This document shows positions 25,732 through 37,485 of a DNA stretch of 64,000 bases, piece after piece. Location of the stretch: contig JAGHQL010000034.1 of assembly GCA_020080175.1 (NCBI GenBank), positions 102,068 to 166,067 on the forward strand, read 5' to 3'. The notes under the pieces were generated by a model, which saw only the letters and a list, made by a program, of their open reading frames with translations, had not been told where the DNA came from and ran no database searches. Numbering within the stretch: position 1 is the stretch's first letter; every line of letters begins with the position of its first letter. This DNA comes from Glutinoglossum americanum. Taxonomy: Eukaryota; Ascomycota; Geoglossomycetes; Geoglossales; Geoglossaceae. A program made the translations under genes and the position numbers.

Positions 25732-26152
25732 CTTTGCCGGGGACCGAAAGAGACGACGTCGGAGGAGGAGGGGTGGGGGAAGGAAGCAGAGTTGGCCGGC
25801 CGGGCTAGTTGGTTACATAGATAGCATCACAGCTAAACTCTACAGACATAACAAACGCATAGCGGCATACATCTGATGCACATACATGTATGTAACAGCC
25901 GGGATAACATGGCGTTTCTGCACCTGCTCCGTCCATCTCCGCTGAACCCGACAGGCCTTTCCTTGCCCTGCCAAAACAAACCCTGGAACCCTGACACTCC
26001 GCAAGCCCCGGCAGTGGCGGGGAAGGACAAAGTACTACGTCGGTACGTGGGAGGGATGCACGAGATGCGCGAGAGGTGCGAGGAGCGCGAGATGCGGGAG
26101 AATTGGCTACAAGGAAAGAAGGTTTTTTCCCTTCTTCTCGAAGAGGACACTT

Positions 26153-26203
26153 ACAGGCTCACGGGCTCACGGGCTCACGGGCTCGCGGGCTCGCGGGCTC
26201 ACA
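26153..26203. repeat. 8-bp minisatellite (GGGCTCAC/GGGCTCGC units)
   Basis: Six copies; two variants alternate in blocks (CAC, CAC, CGC, CGC, CAC). Confidence 0.9.
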
Positions 26204-27125
26204 GGATCTGCGAGACATACATCGGCCGTGCGTCGTTAGCCTCTCTCCCCTTCCTCCTCCTCCTCCTCTCTCAAAAACCCCAAGAGAATCCAAGAGACCG
26301 CAGCTCCAGTCTGATTGGCTACCGATCAAAACCTCTCTCGCCCGTTTGCTACCTTGGCCCGTACCTGTCTGTGGCTTATGCCCTTCCTCAACGCATCACA
26401 TCCTCCACCACCCAACGATAGGCTCACAGCGATGCAGCCTGGCCACGGACGCAGCCGCCTCTGAACACGAACAAACACGAACCGCCAAAACGCCGAAAGA
26501 AGGGGGAGAGAGAAGGGAAAGGGGAAAAAGAAAAGACAAAACAAAGCAAATACCAAGAGAAAAAAAAAGAAAATACTCTCCCAGGACGCATGCCATTCCC
26601 ACGCGAGCTCTGTTTTTTCCTTTCTTTTTCTCTCTCTCAGTCTCAGTTCCGTTGTCGCACATATTCGTTTATACCTGTGCATACACGTACGAAGGCTATG
26701 CCATGTACCATACATACATTATTATTACTACTCCACGGGACCCTCCGACGATAAAAAAGCAAAGGAATAGGGAGATAGGGAGGGGAATCACGGCGCAAAA
26801 AGGAAAAAAGCCCTCGGCGGCTCAATCAGAAGAAAGAAGAAGAAAAACTCTAAAGCGTAACAAAAGGCGTTTTAGGCGCCCTACGGAGAACACGATGGCT
26901 TGCATGCGTGTGGGGCGAGGGAGAGGGAGAGAAGAGAAGAGAAGAGGAGAGGAGGAGACAAGGCTACACTGTACGTACCTACCGACTTGCACACCGACCG
27001 AGCAAGTATATCAAGTATATACGCACGTCTACACGCGCACACGCGCAACACAAAGATGAGAAGGACGAGACGTCTCGAGCAAACAGGCAAAGAAAACCTA
27101 CGTGATCGCACCCGAAAAGAAACCC

Positions 27126-27146
27126 AAAAAAAAAAAAAAAAAAAAA
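27126..27146. repeat. poly-A tract
   Basis: About 21 A in a row. Poly-T runs of similar length lie at 27381-27401 and 27828-27847. Confidence 0.9.
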
Positions 27147-27600
27147 GGAACAAGACCGCCACCACGGCCACCGGACTTTGCCACTACCACCAGGCAACAA
27201 AAATCAAGCGGCCACCGAGAAAGAAAAAAACAGGCGTGCGAAGATGCGCAGATCGTTGGAACCCCAAAGGCAAAGCAAGCAACCAGGCAAACACCACAAA
27301 CGCAGAAGGTGGGTAACTCTACCACCACCACCACGTTTTACCCAAGCGAAGAAGGCAAGCGGCACAGGCAGGATTTATCGTTTTTTTTTTTTTTTTTTTT
27401 TAAATACTGAAAAGAAAAGACACGCGCGATAGAGAGGAGGAGGAAGAAGAAGAAGAAAAAAAAAAGTATATAGAGTAAAAAAAAAAAAAAGAAAAAAAAG
27501 AAAAAAGAGAATACTCGCGTAGATCGCCGCTGGCTTTTTGTTTGCTGTTGTTGTGGTTGTGGTTGTTATTGTCGTTGTTCTCGGGTTCGAGTGAGTAATT

Positions 27601-27636
27601 TTCTATTCTATTTTATTTTATTTTATTTTACTTTTT
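27601..27636. repeat. (TTTTA)n microsatellite
   Basis: Pentanucleotide run with slight interruptions, beside a GTT/GTG-rich stretch. Confidence 0.85.
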
Positions 27637-28058
27637 GAAAGTGTGTGCATGTGCGTTACCGTGGTAAATGGAGGGCACAAGACACGGCTCTTCCGAGGAC
27701 GTACGTAACATCGTCGAGCGAGAGTGTTTATTGCGCTGTCCGGCCCCACCATCGCCCTTCCTGTAATCTATATATATAGATGGCCTGGCTGGGACGAGGG
27801 TTCTTTGCATTTAATCATCCAGGTATCTTTTTTTTTTTTTTTTTTTTCCTCTCTCTTCTAATTTTCGACAGGCTTCACGATTAGCGTCGCCGCGGTAGAT
27901 GTGCAGAGAGTTGTCGTTGTTTTTTTTTTATTTAATGGAACCTGCGTTTCTGGCAGGGTGGGAGAGTATAATACATGCACACACGCATATACGTCGCGGG
28001 GCACAGGTACAGGTACAAGCGCTGTTGTCGCTGCGCGTATATACATGTATATATACCT

Positions 28059-28085
28059 GTGTGGGTGTGGGTGTGGGTGTGGGCG
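28059..28085. repeat. (TGTGGG)n repeat
   Basis: Four hexamer copies, flanked by alternating TA/GTAC sequence. Confidence 0.85.
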
Positions 28086-28220
28086 TGTATGTACGCACGT
28101 ACGTACATACACGGCGGAGCTGGTTGTGCGTGTAGCAGATAGATAGATGGGGTTTGAAGTTGTTGGGGTTGGGGTTGATCCTTCCAACGGGGGCGATCAG
28201 ACACACAGACACACACACCA

Positions 28221-28275
28221 GGGGATGGGGATGGGGATGGGGACGGGGACAGGAACAGGAACAGGAACAGGAACC
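28221..28275. repeat. compound (GGGGAT)n-(AGGAAC)n repeat
   Basis: Two hexamer arrays placed end to end, both purine-rich on the plus strand. GGGGAY units come first (28221-28249), then AGGAAC units (28249-28275). Confidence 0.9.
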
Positions 28276-28633
28276 GTCTCCAAGACTCGAGAAAACCAAA
28301 AAACTAAATCCACCCCCCTGTGGCGACGCGGGCTCGGAAGAGATCAAAACCCTCACGTCACGAACGGGCGCTCTTCCCTCCTCCTCCTCCTTGGTGTTTT
28401 TCCTTTTTTTTGGGGGCTTTTTTTTTTACTTGGAAACACTAGTTAACCCTCGGGGCGTTTTTGGCCCTAGGGCTGTTATGGTGCGTGCCTGGTCACTTTC
28501 TATCCCCCCCCTCGGCATCGCCGTATCGAATTGGTTCCGGGCTGCTGACTGTCACTTTCCCCGCACGCGTTCCCCCCACCCATCCGTCCGCGCAACCTTA
28601 CTTTCTTACTCTTACTCAGGTTACACCATAAAA

Positions 28634-28661
28634 CACCTACCACCTACCACCTACCACCTAC
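28634..28661. repeat. 7-bp minisatellite (CTACCAC unit)
   Basis: About four copies. Confidence 0.85.
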
Positions 28662-29344
28662 CCGTAGTGTGTGTTGTTTTAGGCAGCCTCGCGTAGTTCG
28701 CGCAAGGGATCATTTTCCCGGTTGTTGGTGTGGTGGCTGTGGTCGTTGTCTGGAATTTGGATTTGAAATGGCCGGACCCAGTCACCCTGCCCTAAGATGG
28801 AGTAGGCAGGTCGGCCTTCCATCCCTCCGTACCACGTCTCACGAAAAAGAGTAATCAAGTTGAACGCTCGAGCCGCGCTGTTCCACGCTGTGGCACTTTC
28901 TTGTTTCCTCGAAAAGTGGCTGATTAAAAAACTTTACTTCTCTCACCGCCTCTCTTCCGTCGCCGGCCTCGCCGTCGGTCGTTCGGAATGGAAGGCCGAA
29001 GACCGGAATTGTTTCGCGAGCTGTGTTTTGGTTTGATTGAGTGATGCCTGTGGGTGGAGCGAGTGGAAGGTCTGTGAGAAAAGAAAAAGGAAGATAGAGC
29101 GATGCGCGCAGAAGCGGGGAAGGAGAAGAGAGGGGGGAAGATTGAGGGAATTGTCAGCAAGGCAACCGAAGTTAAGCCTTCATGGCGGTGATGAGGATTC
29201 TCAGGCTGATTTCTGCCGTGGAGAGGGCACCTTGGTGGTTAGCCTATCCTATTCGTCCGGATTAGAGTAGAGTGGGTGCCTAAGCAGAAATCGAATCGAT
29301 CGATAGGGATAAATCAGCAGTGGCTCGAAAGGGAAAGTCAAAGC

Positions 29345-29405
29345 CACGCAAGCAGCGCAAACACAAGCACCGCAAGCACAAGCACCGCAAGCACCGCAAG
29401 CACCA
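29345..29405. repeat. degenerate (GCAAGCACC)n minisatellite
   Basis: About seven imperfect copies of a 9-base unit with GCAAGCAC core. Confidence 0.8.
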
Positions 29406-29899
29406 CTTCGCATCCCGTTCATGCCATATGCCCACATTATCATCCGGAACGGGACCCAGCAGCATATCAAATCAACCGTCCCACCACACGTCTCTTCGGC
29501 AAACCCTAAAACCCAGCCCGAGCCAAACCTACCAGCCCACCAAACCAACCTCCGCTCCGAGCCCGCGTCCCACCAGCAGAGCAACACAGTAACACAGTAT
29601 CATCAAAAACAAAGCCATCAATCACACGACGAATACCCACGGGTAAACCAATATAGTCACCCAAAGCCCCCAAAAACAAAAACCCCAAAAAAGCTGTCTC
29701 TCCTTCACGTTGAGAAAAAAGAAAGGAAGAGCGCGACCAATGAGGACGAACCGGCCAAGCCGTAACAGCTTCTTCCCGAACGATCAGACACAGGTCCTGA
29801 CGAGAACAAAGCACAACCAAAAACGCAGACGCAACGCGCACCCGCCACGTGAGCGAACGCACGTACGTACGTACAAAAGAAGTTTTACCCTGGACTCCC

Positions 29900-29971
29900 C
29901 ACTCCCACTCTCACTCCCACTCCCACTCTCACTCCCACTCCCACTCCCACTCCCACTCCCACTCCCACTCT
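29900..29971. repeat. (CACTCC) minisatellite
   Basis: About 12 copies of a hexamer, pyrimidine-rich on the plus strand; CTCTCA variants recur at intervals. Confidence 0.9.
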
Positions 29972-30115
29972 CTTCTCCCTCCCTTCCTTCCTCCCCTTTC
30001 CGTCCCAAACCAGCCCCGACCGAGACCAAAAGGAAAACGCCCAGACACGTTCTAGAGTCCATCTCGAAGGATTCCCTCTCCCCCCACTTACTTGCTTACA
30101 TGCCGACCCGCTCAC

Positions 30116-30116
<1 letters not shown>

Positions 30117-30153
<37 letters not shown>
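30117..30153. repeat. (TGCT)n microsatellite
   Basis: Nine tetranucleotide copies followed by a short TGTC run. Confidence 0.95.
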
Positions 30154-30155
<2 letters not shown>

Positions 30156-30764
30156 CTGTCTGCATGATGGGGCAGCGCGTGCCGTACGCGCACAGCCTGT
30201 AGATAGCTGGACGCTCGTTGGGGTATGGCGGGTGCCGAGGGGGCGAGTCGAGGAAAAAATCGTATGGGTCGCGGGTGCCGTGGTAGGGCGGGCGGAGAGA
30301 GCCCGGTGTCCTGGATCCGACGGGCCATGCAGAAGAGGTCTGAGTCTGACCTGCGTGTTGATGTTGATGTTCTGTATCCGTACTGATATCACGTATATAC
30401 ATATATTTATTTTTTCCCCACCCTTTTTCCCAGGTTCCGGCGTTGCGGGATGGTTGGGCGATATAACAACTAACTCTACTATCGCCACTACCTACCAAAA
30501 CAAAGCCAGCTTTTAGCCCGGTTTCGACGCCGCGCCTAAGATAAGGAGTCGAGTTTTATTTGTATTTCTTTCAACTATTATCATCTGTCATTACCCATCC
30601 ACGGCAGAGATATTAAAAAAAAATTAAAAGAATCCTCCCGGGAATCCTTTCGGGTTGTTGCGAATAAGAACGTAACTTTCCTCCTTTTTTCTTTTGGCAG
30701 TTTGGCAGGCTGGTTGGGTTGGGCTGAGCTGTTTTGACGTCGCTTTCGTTTAGTGTCGGAGCCT

Positions 30765-30790
30765 CAACGCCATCCCTCGGGATGGCGTTG
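30765..30790. other. perfect 12-bp inverted repeat (hairpin)
   Basis: CAACGCCATCCC, a 2-base spacer (TC), then the exact complement. It lies in the intergenic space right of the repeat island. Possible RNA hairpin or cruciform; no known element assigned. Confidence 0.7.
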
Positions 30791-31236
30791 GCGCCGGCTC
30801 TCATGACCCTTGATATACCGAGAGCTGTGTTCCCACACTCAGGTCGGGATGCTTTTTTGTGTTTTGAAATTTCTTTGGTTTCTCTACTTTTAGCCTTTAA
30901 AATCTACCTATTTTGCTATTTCTTGGTTTTATCTGGGGAGGTTTGTTGATGTGGTCCTTCGTCTGCTCTCGAGGGTTTGAGAATAGCTTTGACGGGGGGA
31001 TGCCCGGCGAATTTCGCCTGTCAAATCGGCCTTCGTGGCCGTGGATATGTTCCATCGCGTCGTCGCACAGGCAAAGCAACTGACACATATTCTTGGGCCG
31101 TGACATCCATGGTCCTGATTAGTGGTGGATCACAACAGACGTGCTTCGCGGTACCAAATCGGAGTCTTGAAACAGTCGTGTAATTTCCCCAGCCTCTGAG
31201 CCGAACATGCTGCATGATTCCCCCGGTAGACCGGGT

Positions 31237-34200
31237 TTACGCGGATCGTTCATCTCTCGCGTTCTGACACCACCGTATCTGAGACGCATCCGTGCGATCC
31301 ACCATCTGTTCCACAACCCATGCACCGCCAATTCCCTTGACCCTCCGCTGCGTCACTTTCTTCGCCGGCAATGGCCAACCCAGGCTAGCCTTTCCGATAG
31401 CGCCTCCCAAAGTCGGAATGACCCAGCACTCCCTTTTCTCTTCCCCCTTCCTGCCCCCCACGTCCTTCGGCATGATTTCCTTAATTGGCTTGCCGTAGGT
31501 GATCAAGGGTGTTCCATGACCTAGTGCAGCAAGCTGCACGCCAGTGACCGGAGTTAAGGGCTTCATGCGAATTCTGGAGGTGGCAGCAGCGGAGCGCTGG
31601 ATGTGACTGTAGATAATATAGGAAGGGAGCAGGTGAGGTGATACGGTTGCAAGCACGGAGGAGGGGTGGATGTAGACCGCAGGATCTGTGCCCTGACCGT
31701 CGCCATCACTGCCCCCGGGGTGGTGTTCAATGTGCGGAGCTGAAGGGAATAGAGTGAGGTAAGGGGTATCAATCGTTCTTGTGGATTTTCGAGCGATGAG
31801 TAACGGTGGGGGATTAGGGGCGAGATCAGCTCGGATGGCGACTTGGTCGACGAATCCTGCTGCGATAATCTGCTTGATGACTTTAACCTGTGGCATTGGG
31901 ATCGTCGTCAACGTCGATACTCTCTACAGCCAACTCAGCAATTCGATTTAATTTCATTCGACGTACCTGCAATGCTGAGGGAGGGCCCAACTTGGGCTCG
32001 AAAGGGCTAGTCACTCCGGGACAGTTGGAACGAACAATATCTGTTATCTGTCGCCGGAGCTTGTTGGTCTCCCTAAGAACCTTGAGGCGGAGGAAGTTGG
32101 TCTCACAGAATGACACCTGGTCTGTCTCATGCTCGTACGCGCAGATAGCAGAGAGAAGCTTCAATACATCGCAGGTGTTGTCAAGTCTGGAGAAGAGGTT
32201 GTGTGCCTTGAAATATCCTTTGCGGCGAGCTTTCCTCCTGTCCTCTTCCAGGCGCTCCGCGTTGTCGAATACCGGCTTGCCATCGCCAGCCTCAGACTCT
32301 TTTGGGCCGAGCCCAAGGTCCAGTTGATGTTCGGGAATGAAAACATCGCCAACAGAGAGAGCAGCAACAATCGTGATGATGTAGGGCAAACACCCGTGTT
32401 GATGGCCGATGATAAGGATCTTTGCAAAGCGAGGCGATAGTGGGAATACACTCATTGTGCTTCCCAGCTCGGTGAGTTGTGAAGTAGGGTCAAGGGCTCC
32501 AATATAGCTCAGAAGCTTTATTCAACGTGGACCCTTTAGCACTAATCTGTTGATTGAGACGTTTTAGACGCACCTTTTCAGCCTTGGCCAAGCTCTGCCT
32601 ATCTGGCGGGGTGGGAAAGGGGAAATTGATAACGTGCTTCAGGTTCATGCTCTTGAGCTGAAGCACAACTCCTCCAGCGGGGGATTGCGATTAGCAAGGC
32701 TTCGTTGATTTCTTTGGGACTTTCGCTTACCTTCGATTGGCATCCGCAGTATCTCCGGTTGAGCATACTCCTCGAAGTCGCGCTCATAAACAGCAGAGGA
32801 ATACATTCTATAACAATGCCCAGGGCCCACACGCCCAGCGCGGCCGGCTCGCTGGCTTGCACTCGCTTTGCTGATCCAAGATACCTCAAAGCTCTGGACT
32901 CCAGTCGTTCTATCGTATTTGCGTTCCTTTACCCGGCCGCAGTCGAACACGTAGCGGATTCCGGGAATTGTAAGACTCGTCTCAGCTACGTTAGTTGCAA
33001 GAACTACGAGGCGGGAACCCTCTGGTGGGGCCTCAAAGACCTTGAGCTGCTCATCGGTCGGAAGGAGAGAATATAGGGGTAGAATGTGCATCGGTGAAGT
33101 CGAGGCCATGGACTCTCCGAGCTCAAAATCGTCGTCATCCTGGTGGTCATCCAGACCAACGATCTCTGTCTCGCTGTCCGAGTCTGAGATCTCCGGTTCG
33201 ACATCGCCGAAATCGCCAAATTCCACATCTTCGGCTTCGACAGCAGCTGCCATGTCGTGTTAGTGATCAAATTTTTACCATGAAGGGGGGGCCATATAGT
33301 CCTACCTTCGCTGCCTAAAATCCGTACTGGTAGGGCTTTGCTAATTTCTGCTACTCGCTTTGAAGCAAACGTTTGCTTCAGTCTTTTCGAGAGATCGGTA
33401 ATTTCACTTTGCCCTGTGAGAAACACGAGCATGCCTCCCTGTGGGAGCTTGCGGTGGCCTTTGCTTATCTTCTGGTAGAGTTCACCCACATAATCGTGGT
33501 TTGTTCGTCGGGCGAAATGGATTGTTACCTGTCCCATAGATGTTTCAGCTTGTTAGGTCTTCAACTAGTTTCCAGCGAGGCGTACTGGATGTTGGCGGCC
33601 CTCCGCTTTTAATGTTGGTGGAGGTACGGAAAATAAAGATTTATTGTCTGTAAAGTCCGAAACTCTTAGTGTTGCTGACATGATGACTAATTTTAGGGGC
33701 TTTCCTTCATCAGCTTAGATTTTTTTTTAGCCTCTTAACAATGACAAGAAATACCTGGATATTTGAGTCTTCTGCGCTTAATTCCTGCCGGAGTTTGACT
33801 ACTCTGCTCATCAAACCAATCAGGATGTCGGTGTTGATGCTCCTTTCGTGTGCTTCATCAATAATGATTGCAGAGTACTTGCGTAAGGCGATATCCGCAG
33901 CAACCTCACGGAGAAGCACACCATCCGTCATAAATTTGATTGCAGTGCCGTCGTTCACGGTACCCTCAAACCGGATCTATTGTTGCATGAGCTTGAGACT
34001 CCATAAAAGATTGCCGTTGCCCACGAACCTGATATGAGACTTTCCTCCAGTCTTTACCTAACTCATCGCCAACCCTCTTTGCCATGCTCACAGCCGCCAC
34101 CCGTCGGGGCTGTGTAACACCGATTAAACCAGGGGTCGAGCTGTCCGGGCTTCCGTATCCAGCTTCATACAAGAACTGAGGAACTTGGGTTGTCTTTCCG

Positions 34201-35410
34201 CTGCCAGTCGCGCCCCAGATAACTACAACAGGGCTGTTATGAATAGCTTCCATTATTTTTTGTTCTTCAGCGACCACAGGCAGTGTGAGCCGCGAGGCTG
34301 TGATTTCAGGAGTGCGTTGCACTTGGACGCTAAACACCGTTCGGATTGCATCTGTAGTCATTTTGGTCTCCAGTTCTGGAGGGAGGGGATCTTGCTCTGG
34401 TCCCCTCGGCTTGAAACTAGGGTTGGCGGTTAGTTTCGCTGTCTGAATTATGGCCGGTGGTTGCCCGGCTGGTTGGAATCCAAGGGCCTCATTTCGTTGC
34501 TGCATTGCCCATGCTTTGAATGCTGACGATCTCTGCTTCTTCAGATCTATTGTGTTCCCCTCATCTCCGACCTCACTCTCTTCCTCTGACGATGTCTCAA
34601 TGGTAGATCCTTCGTCGGAGAGGTCGCCCTCTGAACCTGTATCCAAGCCGCCATGAGGCGAAATGCTCTTATTTTCAATTTCAGACTCACTTTCGGAGGT
34701 AAATCCCGTCCACGGCGGCTCCACAGCCTCTATGGGTTTTGTGAGCACGGCAGGCCGCTTGGGTATCTTCTTTCTCTTCTTGATGACAGGGTTCCCAGCA
34801 TCATCGATCTCCAGCGGTCGCTTTAGACCACTGCCAAGAGTAGCTAGAGCACCTCCTTCTAGAGTTGGCTTCACTTGATCTCCAGAAACTTTTTGGTCGT
34901 TATCTGAGCCTCTGTCGCTTGAGGATTCTTCTGATTGATTCTCTCTTATCCTTCGCTCCTGGTATAGAATGTTGCTGTTTTCTTCAACATCTATTCCGGC
35001 TTGCTTTTCTCTCAACGCTCTGGACAGTGCCTCTCGTTTAGATTCTCTGTTCGTTCCTAAACTTTTGGAACTTCGTAGCAGAGTGGTATCAATCTTTGTT
35101 GAGGCTAATTTCTTGATAAGTTCCAAGTTCTCCTCCTTTTTGAGTTTATTTTCCTAGAGGAACCCTCGTTAATCACAGTACATGAGCTACAGAATCGTCC
35201 TTCACATACAATGTACTTGTTCAACCTCTTTTGCTTCTTACTTGAGATTTTGGGTTGCTGCGCACGCAATTGTTCTCTTAGCTTTTGGCGATTTTCCTCC
35301 TTCTCGGCCTCTAGGAGCGGCAAAACTACTGAGACATTCGTGTCATCTTGGTTCTTGTTTTCCCTTTGCCGAGTTTTGTGTTTGCGTACTCGAGGGACGA
35401 ATTTTGGCAT
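31237..35410 (-). CDS. ECM16: DEAH-box RNA helicase Ecm16/Dhr1 (DHX37)
   Basis: Nucleolar RNA helicase that removes U3 snoRNA from pre-18S rRNA during small-subunit assembly. Nine exons (35410-35210, 35153-34029, 33976-33755, 33699-33586, 33528-33306, 33246-32731, 32671-32574, 32515-31967, 31887-31237) give 1232 residues and every phase closes. Introns are 52-79 nt. The N-terminus is basic ([20 protein letters not shown]), followed by acidic/Ser-rich low complexity. Helicase motifs follow: [10 protein letters not shown] (I), TQPRRVAA (Ia), DEAH in [10 protein letters not shown] (II), MSATLRV (III), [17 protein letters not shown] (V) and [12 protein letters not shown] (VI). The winged-helix/ratchet region ([17 protein letters not shown]) and the C-terminal OB-like region are present. 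An acidic insert lies between motifs III and V, as in Dhr1. Its start is 151 bases from the divergent PAC3-like gene. Confidence 0.93.
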
Positions 35411-35561
35411 TCTTATAGCGGTGAATTTTAAAATGGGTTTGGTGTTGCCCTAACGAGTTTGTGCAGCAGGCTTTTTTCAGCCCCATGTTTCACTCCTCGG
35501 AAGATTCCGAAAGAGCCCCAACTAACCCTGTTCGTCGTTCATAGAGGCTTTAAACGCCGCA
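35411..35561. promoter_or_regulatory. bidirectional promoter ECM16 / PAC3-like
   Basis: Only 151 bases separate the two divergent start codons, so both genes must share regulatory sequence. No specific element was recognised. Confidence 0.6.
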
Positions 35562-36087
35562 ATGTCTGATTCGAAAGCAGAAAGAATCATCGACCCCAAC
35601 ACTGTTGTTACCACGCCTTTCCCAGCGAAGACCAAGCAAGCGGCAAGCGTAATAAATGGCATCCGCACAGAGGTACTGTCTTTGTTCTTTTCGGACAAGA
35701 TCATGGTCACAATAATCCAGGACGGACGATTGGCTCACTGGGTGCATATATTGACTCTTAGGTTTCATCTTCATTCACTACTGACTACACAAACAGGTCC
35801 ATGTTCCGCTAGAATCTGCTTACTCGACTTTTGCCAGCCAAGCGCTGCCGAGTGACGACAGTCTGCTCCCTATGACCCACCTCACAGCCACAACAGTGCT
35901 TGGTGGTACAGGCTCATCGGAGCGGGAGATTCTGGGACAGCTCTATGCAACACAGATTGCTTCTGCGATCGCTCTGCGCAACCCTGAAGAGACAAGGATG
36001 TTGGTATTGGGCTTGGGGTTACAGAAGGTGGACATCGAGCGTGAGACATTCTTTGATATGATGGACCTCGTGGGGAAGTGCTTGTAG
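35562..36087 (+). CDS. proteasome assembly chaperone 3-like protein
   Basis: Two exons (35562-35741 and 35797-36087, 55-nt intron) give 156 residues. The protein fits the small PAC3/Poc3 (PSMG3) fold: a strand pair holding KQAASVINGIRTEVLSLFFSDKIMVTIIQDGRLAHW, a mid-region with VPLES, then GQLYATQIASAIALRNPEETRMLVLGLGL. PAC3 pairs with PAC4 to guide assembly of the 20S proteasome alpha ring. Identification rests on length, fold-like pattern and recall of fungal homologues; sequence conservation in this family is weak. A roadblock-type small protein is the main alternative. Confidence 0.65.
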
Positions 36088-36223
36088 CCTGCCCAGATTA
36101 GCATTAAATTGTCGTAGGGCATTAAAACGTGAATTCCTGCTTGGCGTTCAGTTTCCCATGATATTCGTATCTGAAATTCGAAGGCGAGTTAGTTCGGGCA
36201 ATGTTCAAGGCTGAGCGGGGAAA

Positions 36224-36894
36224 CTAGGAGGGGCTAGGTGAAGCCCCCTCAGGCCCGTGTATATCGCTATAATTCACATCCCCTCTACCATCACCTTCCA
36301 ATATACCTTCTCCTATCTCTCCTTGCAGTTCTCTAAGCTCGTCGTCGATTTCGTCACCGTCATCATCTTTGTCGGTACCCACGGCGCCCTTCTCCCTATC
36401 CTGTTTCCGATACTTCCTCTTTGCCTTTTTGGTTTTACTTGCTTTCCTCTTCTTCGCTACCTCCGCCTTCATGCCCCTCCTGCTTTCTGACCCCTTCTGT
36501 ACTTCCTCTAGCTTCTCCGCTAGCAAATTCCGCGCAATCTTTCTATTCTGCGTCCGAGAGCGCGTGGCTTGAGACTTGACTACCAGACCCGTTGGGATGT
36601 GTTTCAGCTGGACGGCGGAAGATGTTTTGTTCTATGATATAAGGATTCAATGGATGAGCTAGCGGGACCTTGTAGATATTCCTGGGAATTATGATAACGG
36701 GTACATACAATCTTTTGGCCACCGGGGCCACTGCCTTTAAGAAATGATTCCTCAATACTCTCTTCGCTGACAGCCGGACGGGGTGGCATCTGCTTTCTTG
36801 CTAGGGCTGCTGGAGTGCCAAAGTGTTTGATTGATTGTTTGATTGGACACCTTCCCAAGTCTCCAAAGGGCCGAGAAACCGAACGTAAAATCAT
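36224..36894 (-). CDS. mitochondrial RF-1 domain ribosome-rescue factor (Rso55/MTRFR type)
   Basis: Two exons (36894-36709 and 36631-36224, 77-nt intron) give 197 residues. The first 45 residues are basic and contain few acidic residues ([20 protein letters not shown]), consistent with a mitochondrial presequence. The RF-1 domain carries the catalytic GGQ motif ([19 protein letters not shown]) that triggers peptidyl-tRNA hydrolysis. It is followed by [20 protein letters not shown] and a long basic tail ([17 protein letters not shown]) typical of codon-independent rescue factors, which dock in the empty mRNA channel. The end is acidic. The codon-recognition domains of true release factors are absent. 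Related to yeast RSO55 (YLR281C) and human MTRFR. An in-frame TTG lies upstream, but ATG at 36894 is the likely start. Confidence 0.85.
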
Positions 36895-37177
36895 TTTCAA
36901 GGCATGCTCTAGTGTATTGATGATAACGGTAGTGGAATTCTACTTCAAGTGACCTTGTTGGGGCGAACGCTTGGTGAGATATCGGTGGTGGTATTTCACT
37001 GGCGTGACATTGCGGAAGTAGGTACTAAGAGTCGTTCGTTAGTTCTCGGGGGTCTGGCCGGGGTCCGCCCCCCTTGCCTGCAATTTGCATCAACAACTTT
37101 CTTTTAGTTCCATATTCCTTGCGTTTCCTCGGCGGATCACCCAAACCAATTCCACAGCCAATCCGGTACCTACGAGC

Positions 37178-37485
37178 ATGTTTACTTCGGCTCTACTCCG
37201 CTGGCTCCAGCGCAAACGCTATCAATACGAAGTGACCTTCTCGCTCTACATGCTGACGCCTACCGAGAAGTTCATCTTCAGTAAGTTTTCACTATAGCCA
37301 ACTTACTCCCTTGGAAAGACTTGACTAATCTCCATAAAGATTCCTTCCTTTTCATCTTCCTCTCTATGATTATCATAGCTGCCTCGCTGTATTTGCCACA
37401 ACACATCCACGATATCGCCTTACGCGCCTGGTTTTACTACGCTGGCGACGATGCAATCGCTGTTGGAGGACGGCCTAGAGGGTAG
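37178..37485 (+). CDS. small subunit of serine palmitoyltransferase
   Basis: Two exons (37178-37280 and 37340-37485, 59-nt intron) encode 82 residues, too short and split to stand out as an open frame. The ssSPT signature is clear: WLQRKRYQYEVTFSLYMLTP followed by TEKFIFNSFLFIFLSMIIIA, a single membrane helix, then YLPQHIHDIALRAWFYYAG. The subunit activates the Lcb1/Lcb2 enzyme that condenses serine and palmitoyl-CoA, the first step of sphingolipid synthesis, in the ER. It is divergent from the RF-1 gene, 283 bases away. SUR1/CSH1 in the same window acts late in the same pathway, but they are 24 kb apart. Confidence 0.9.

Larger units (their letters stand above)
25145..31236. other. 6-kb gene-free, simple-sequence-rich island
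   Basis: No protein gene, tRNA or known element recognised. Open frames here (for example 26076-27059 plus, 327 codons; 29710-30516 plus, 268 codons) give low-complexity products with changing repeat signatures, and none resembles a folded protein. At least a dozen unrelated tandem repeats and several homopolymer runs are present. Long purine or pyrimidine runs are common. The right 700 bases should include the ECM16 3' UTR; the left end should include the promoter and leader of the PH-like gene. Confidence 0.6.

Noticed and set aside
26076-27059. 327-codon plus-strand open frame in the repeat island
   Set aside because: Composition tracks microsatellites and changes abruptly along its length; no protein-like pattern.
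27560-27600. tRNA-like GGTTCGAG sequence
   Set aside because: No acceptor, D or anticodon stem could be folded around it.
25452-30153. CRISPR-like or telomere-like repeats
   Set aside because: Units are contiguous with no spacers and differ between arrays; the organism is a eukaryote and no TTAGGG array is present.
29710-30516. 268-codon plus-strand open frame
   Set aside because: Built from (CACTCC)n and (TGCT)n repeats.
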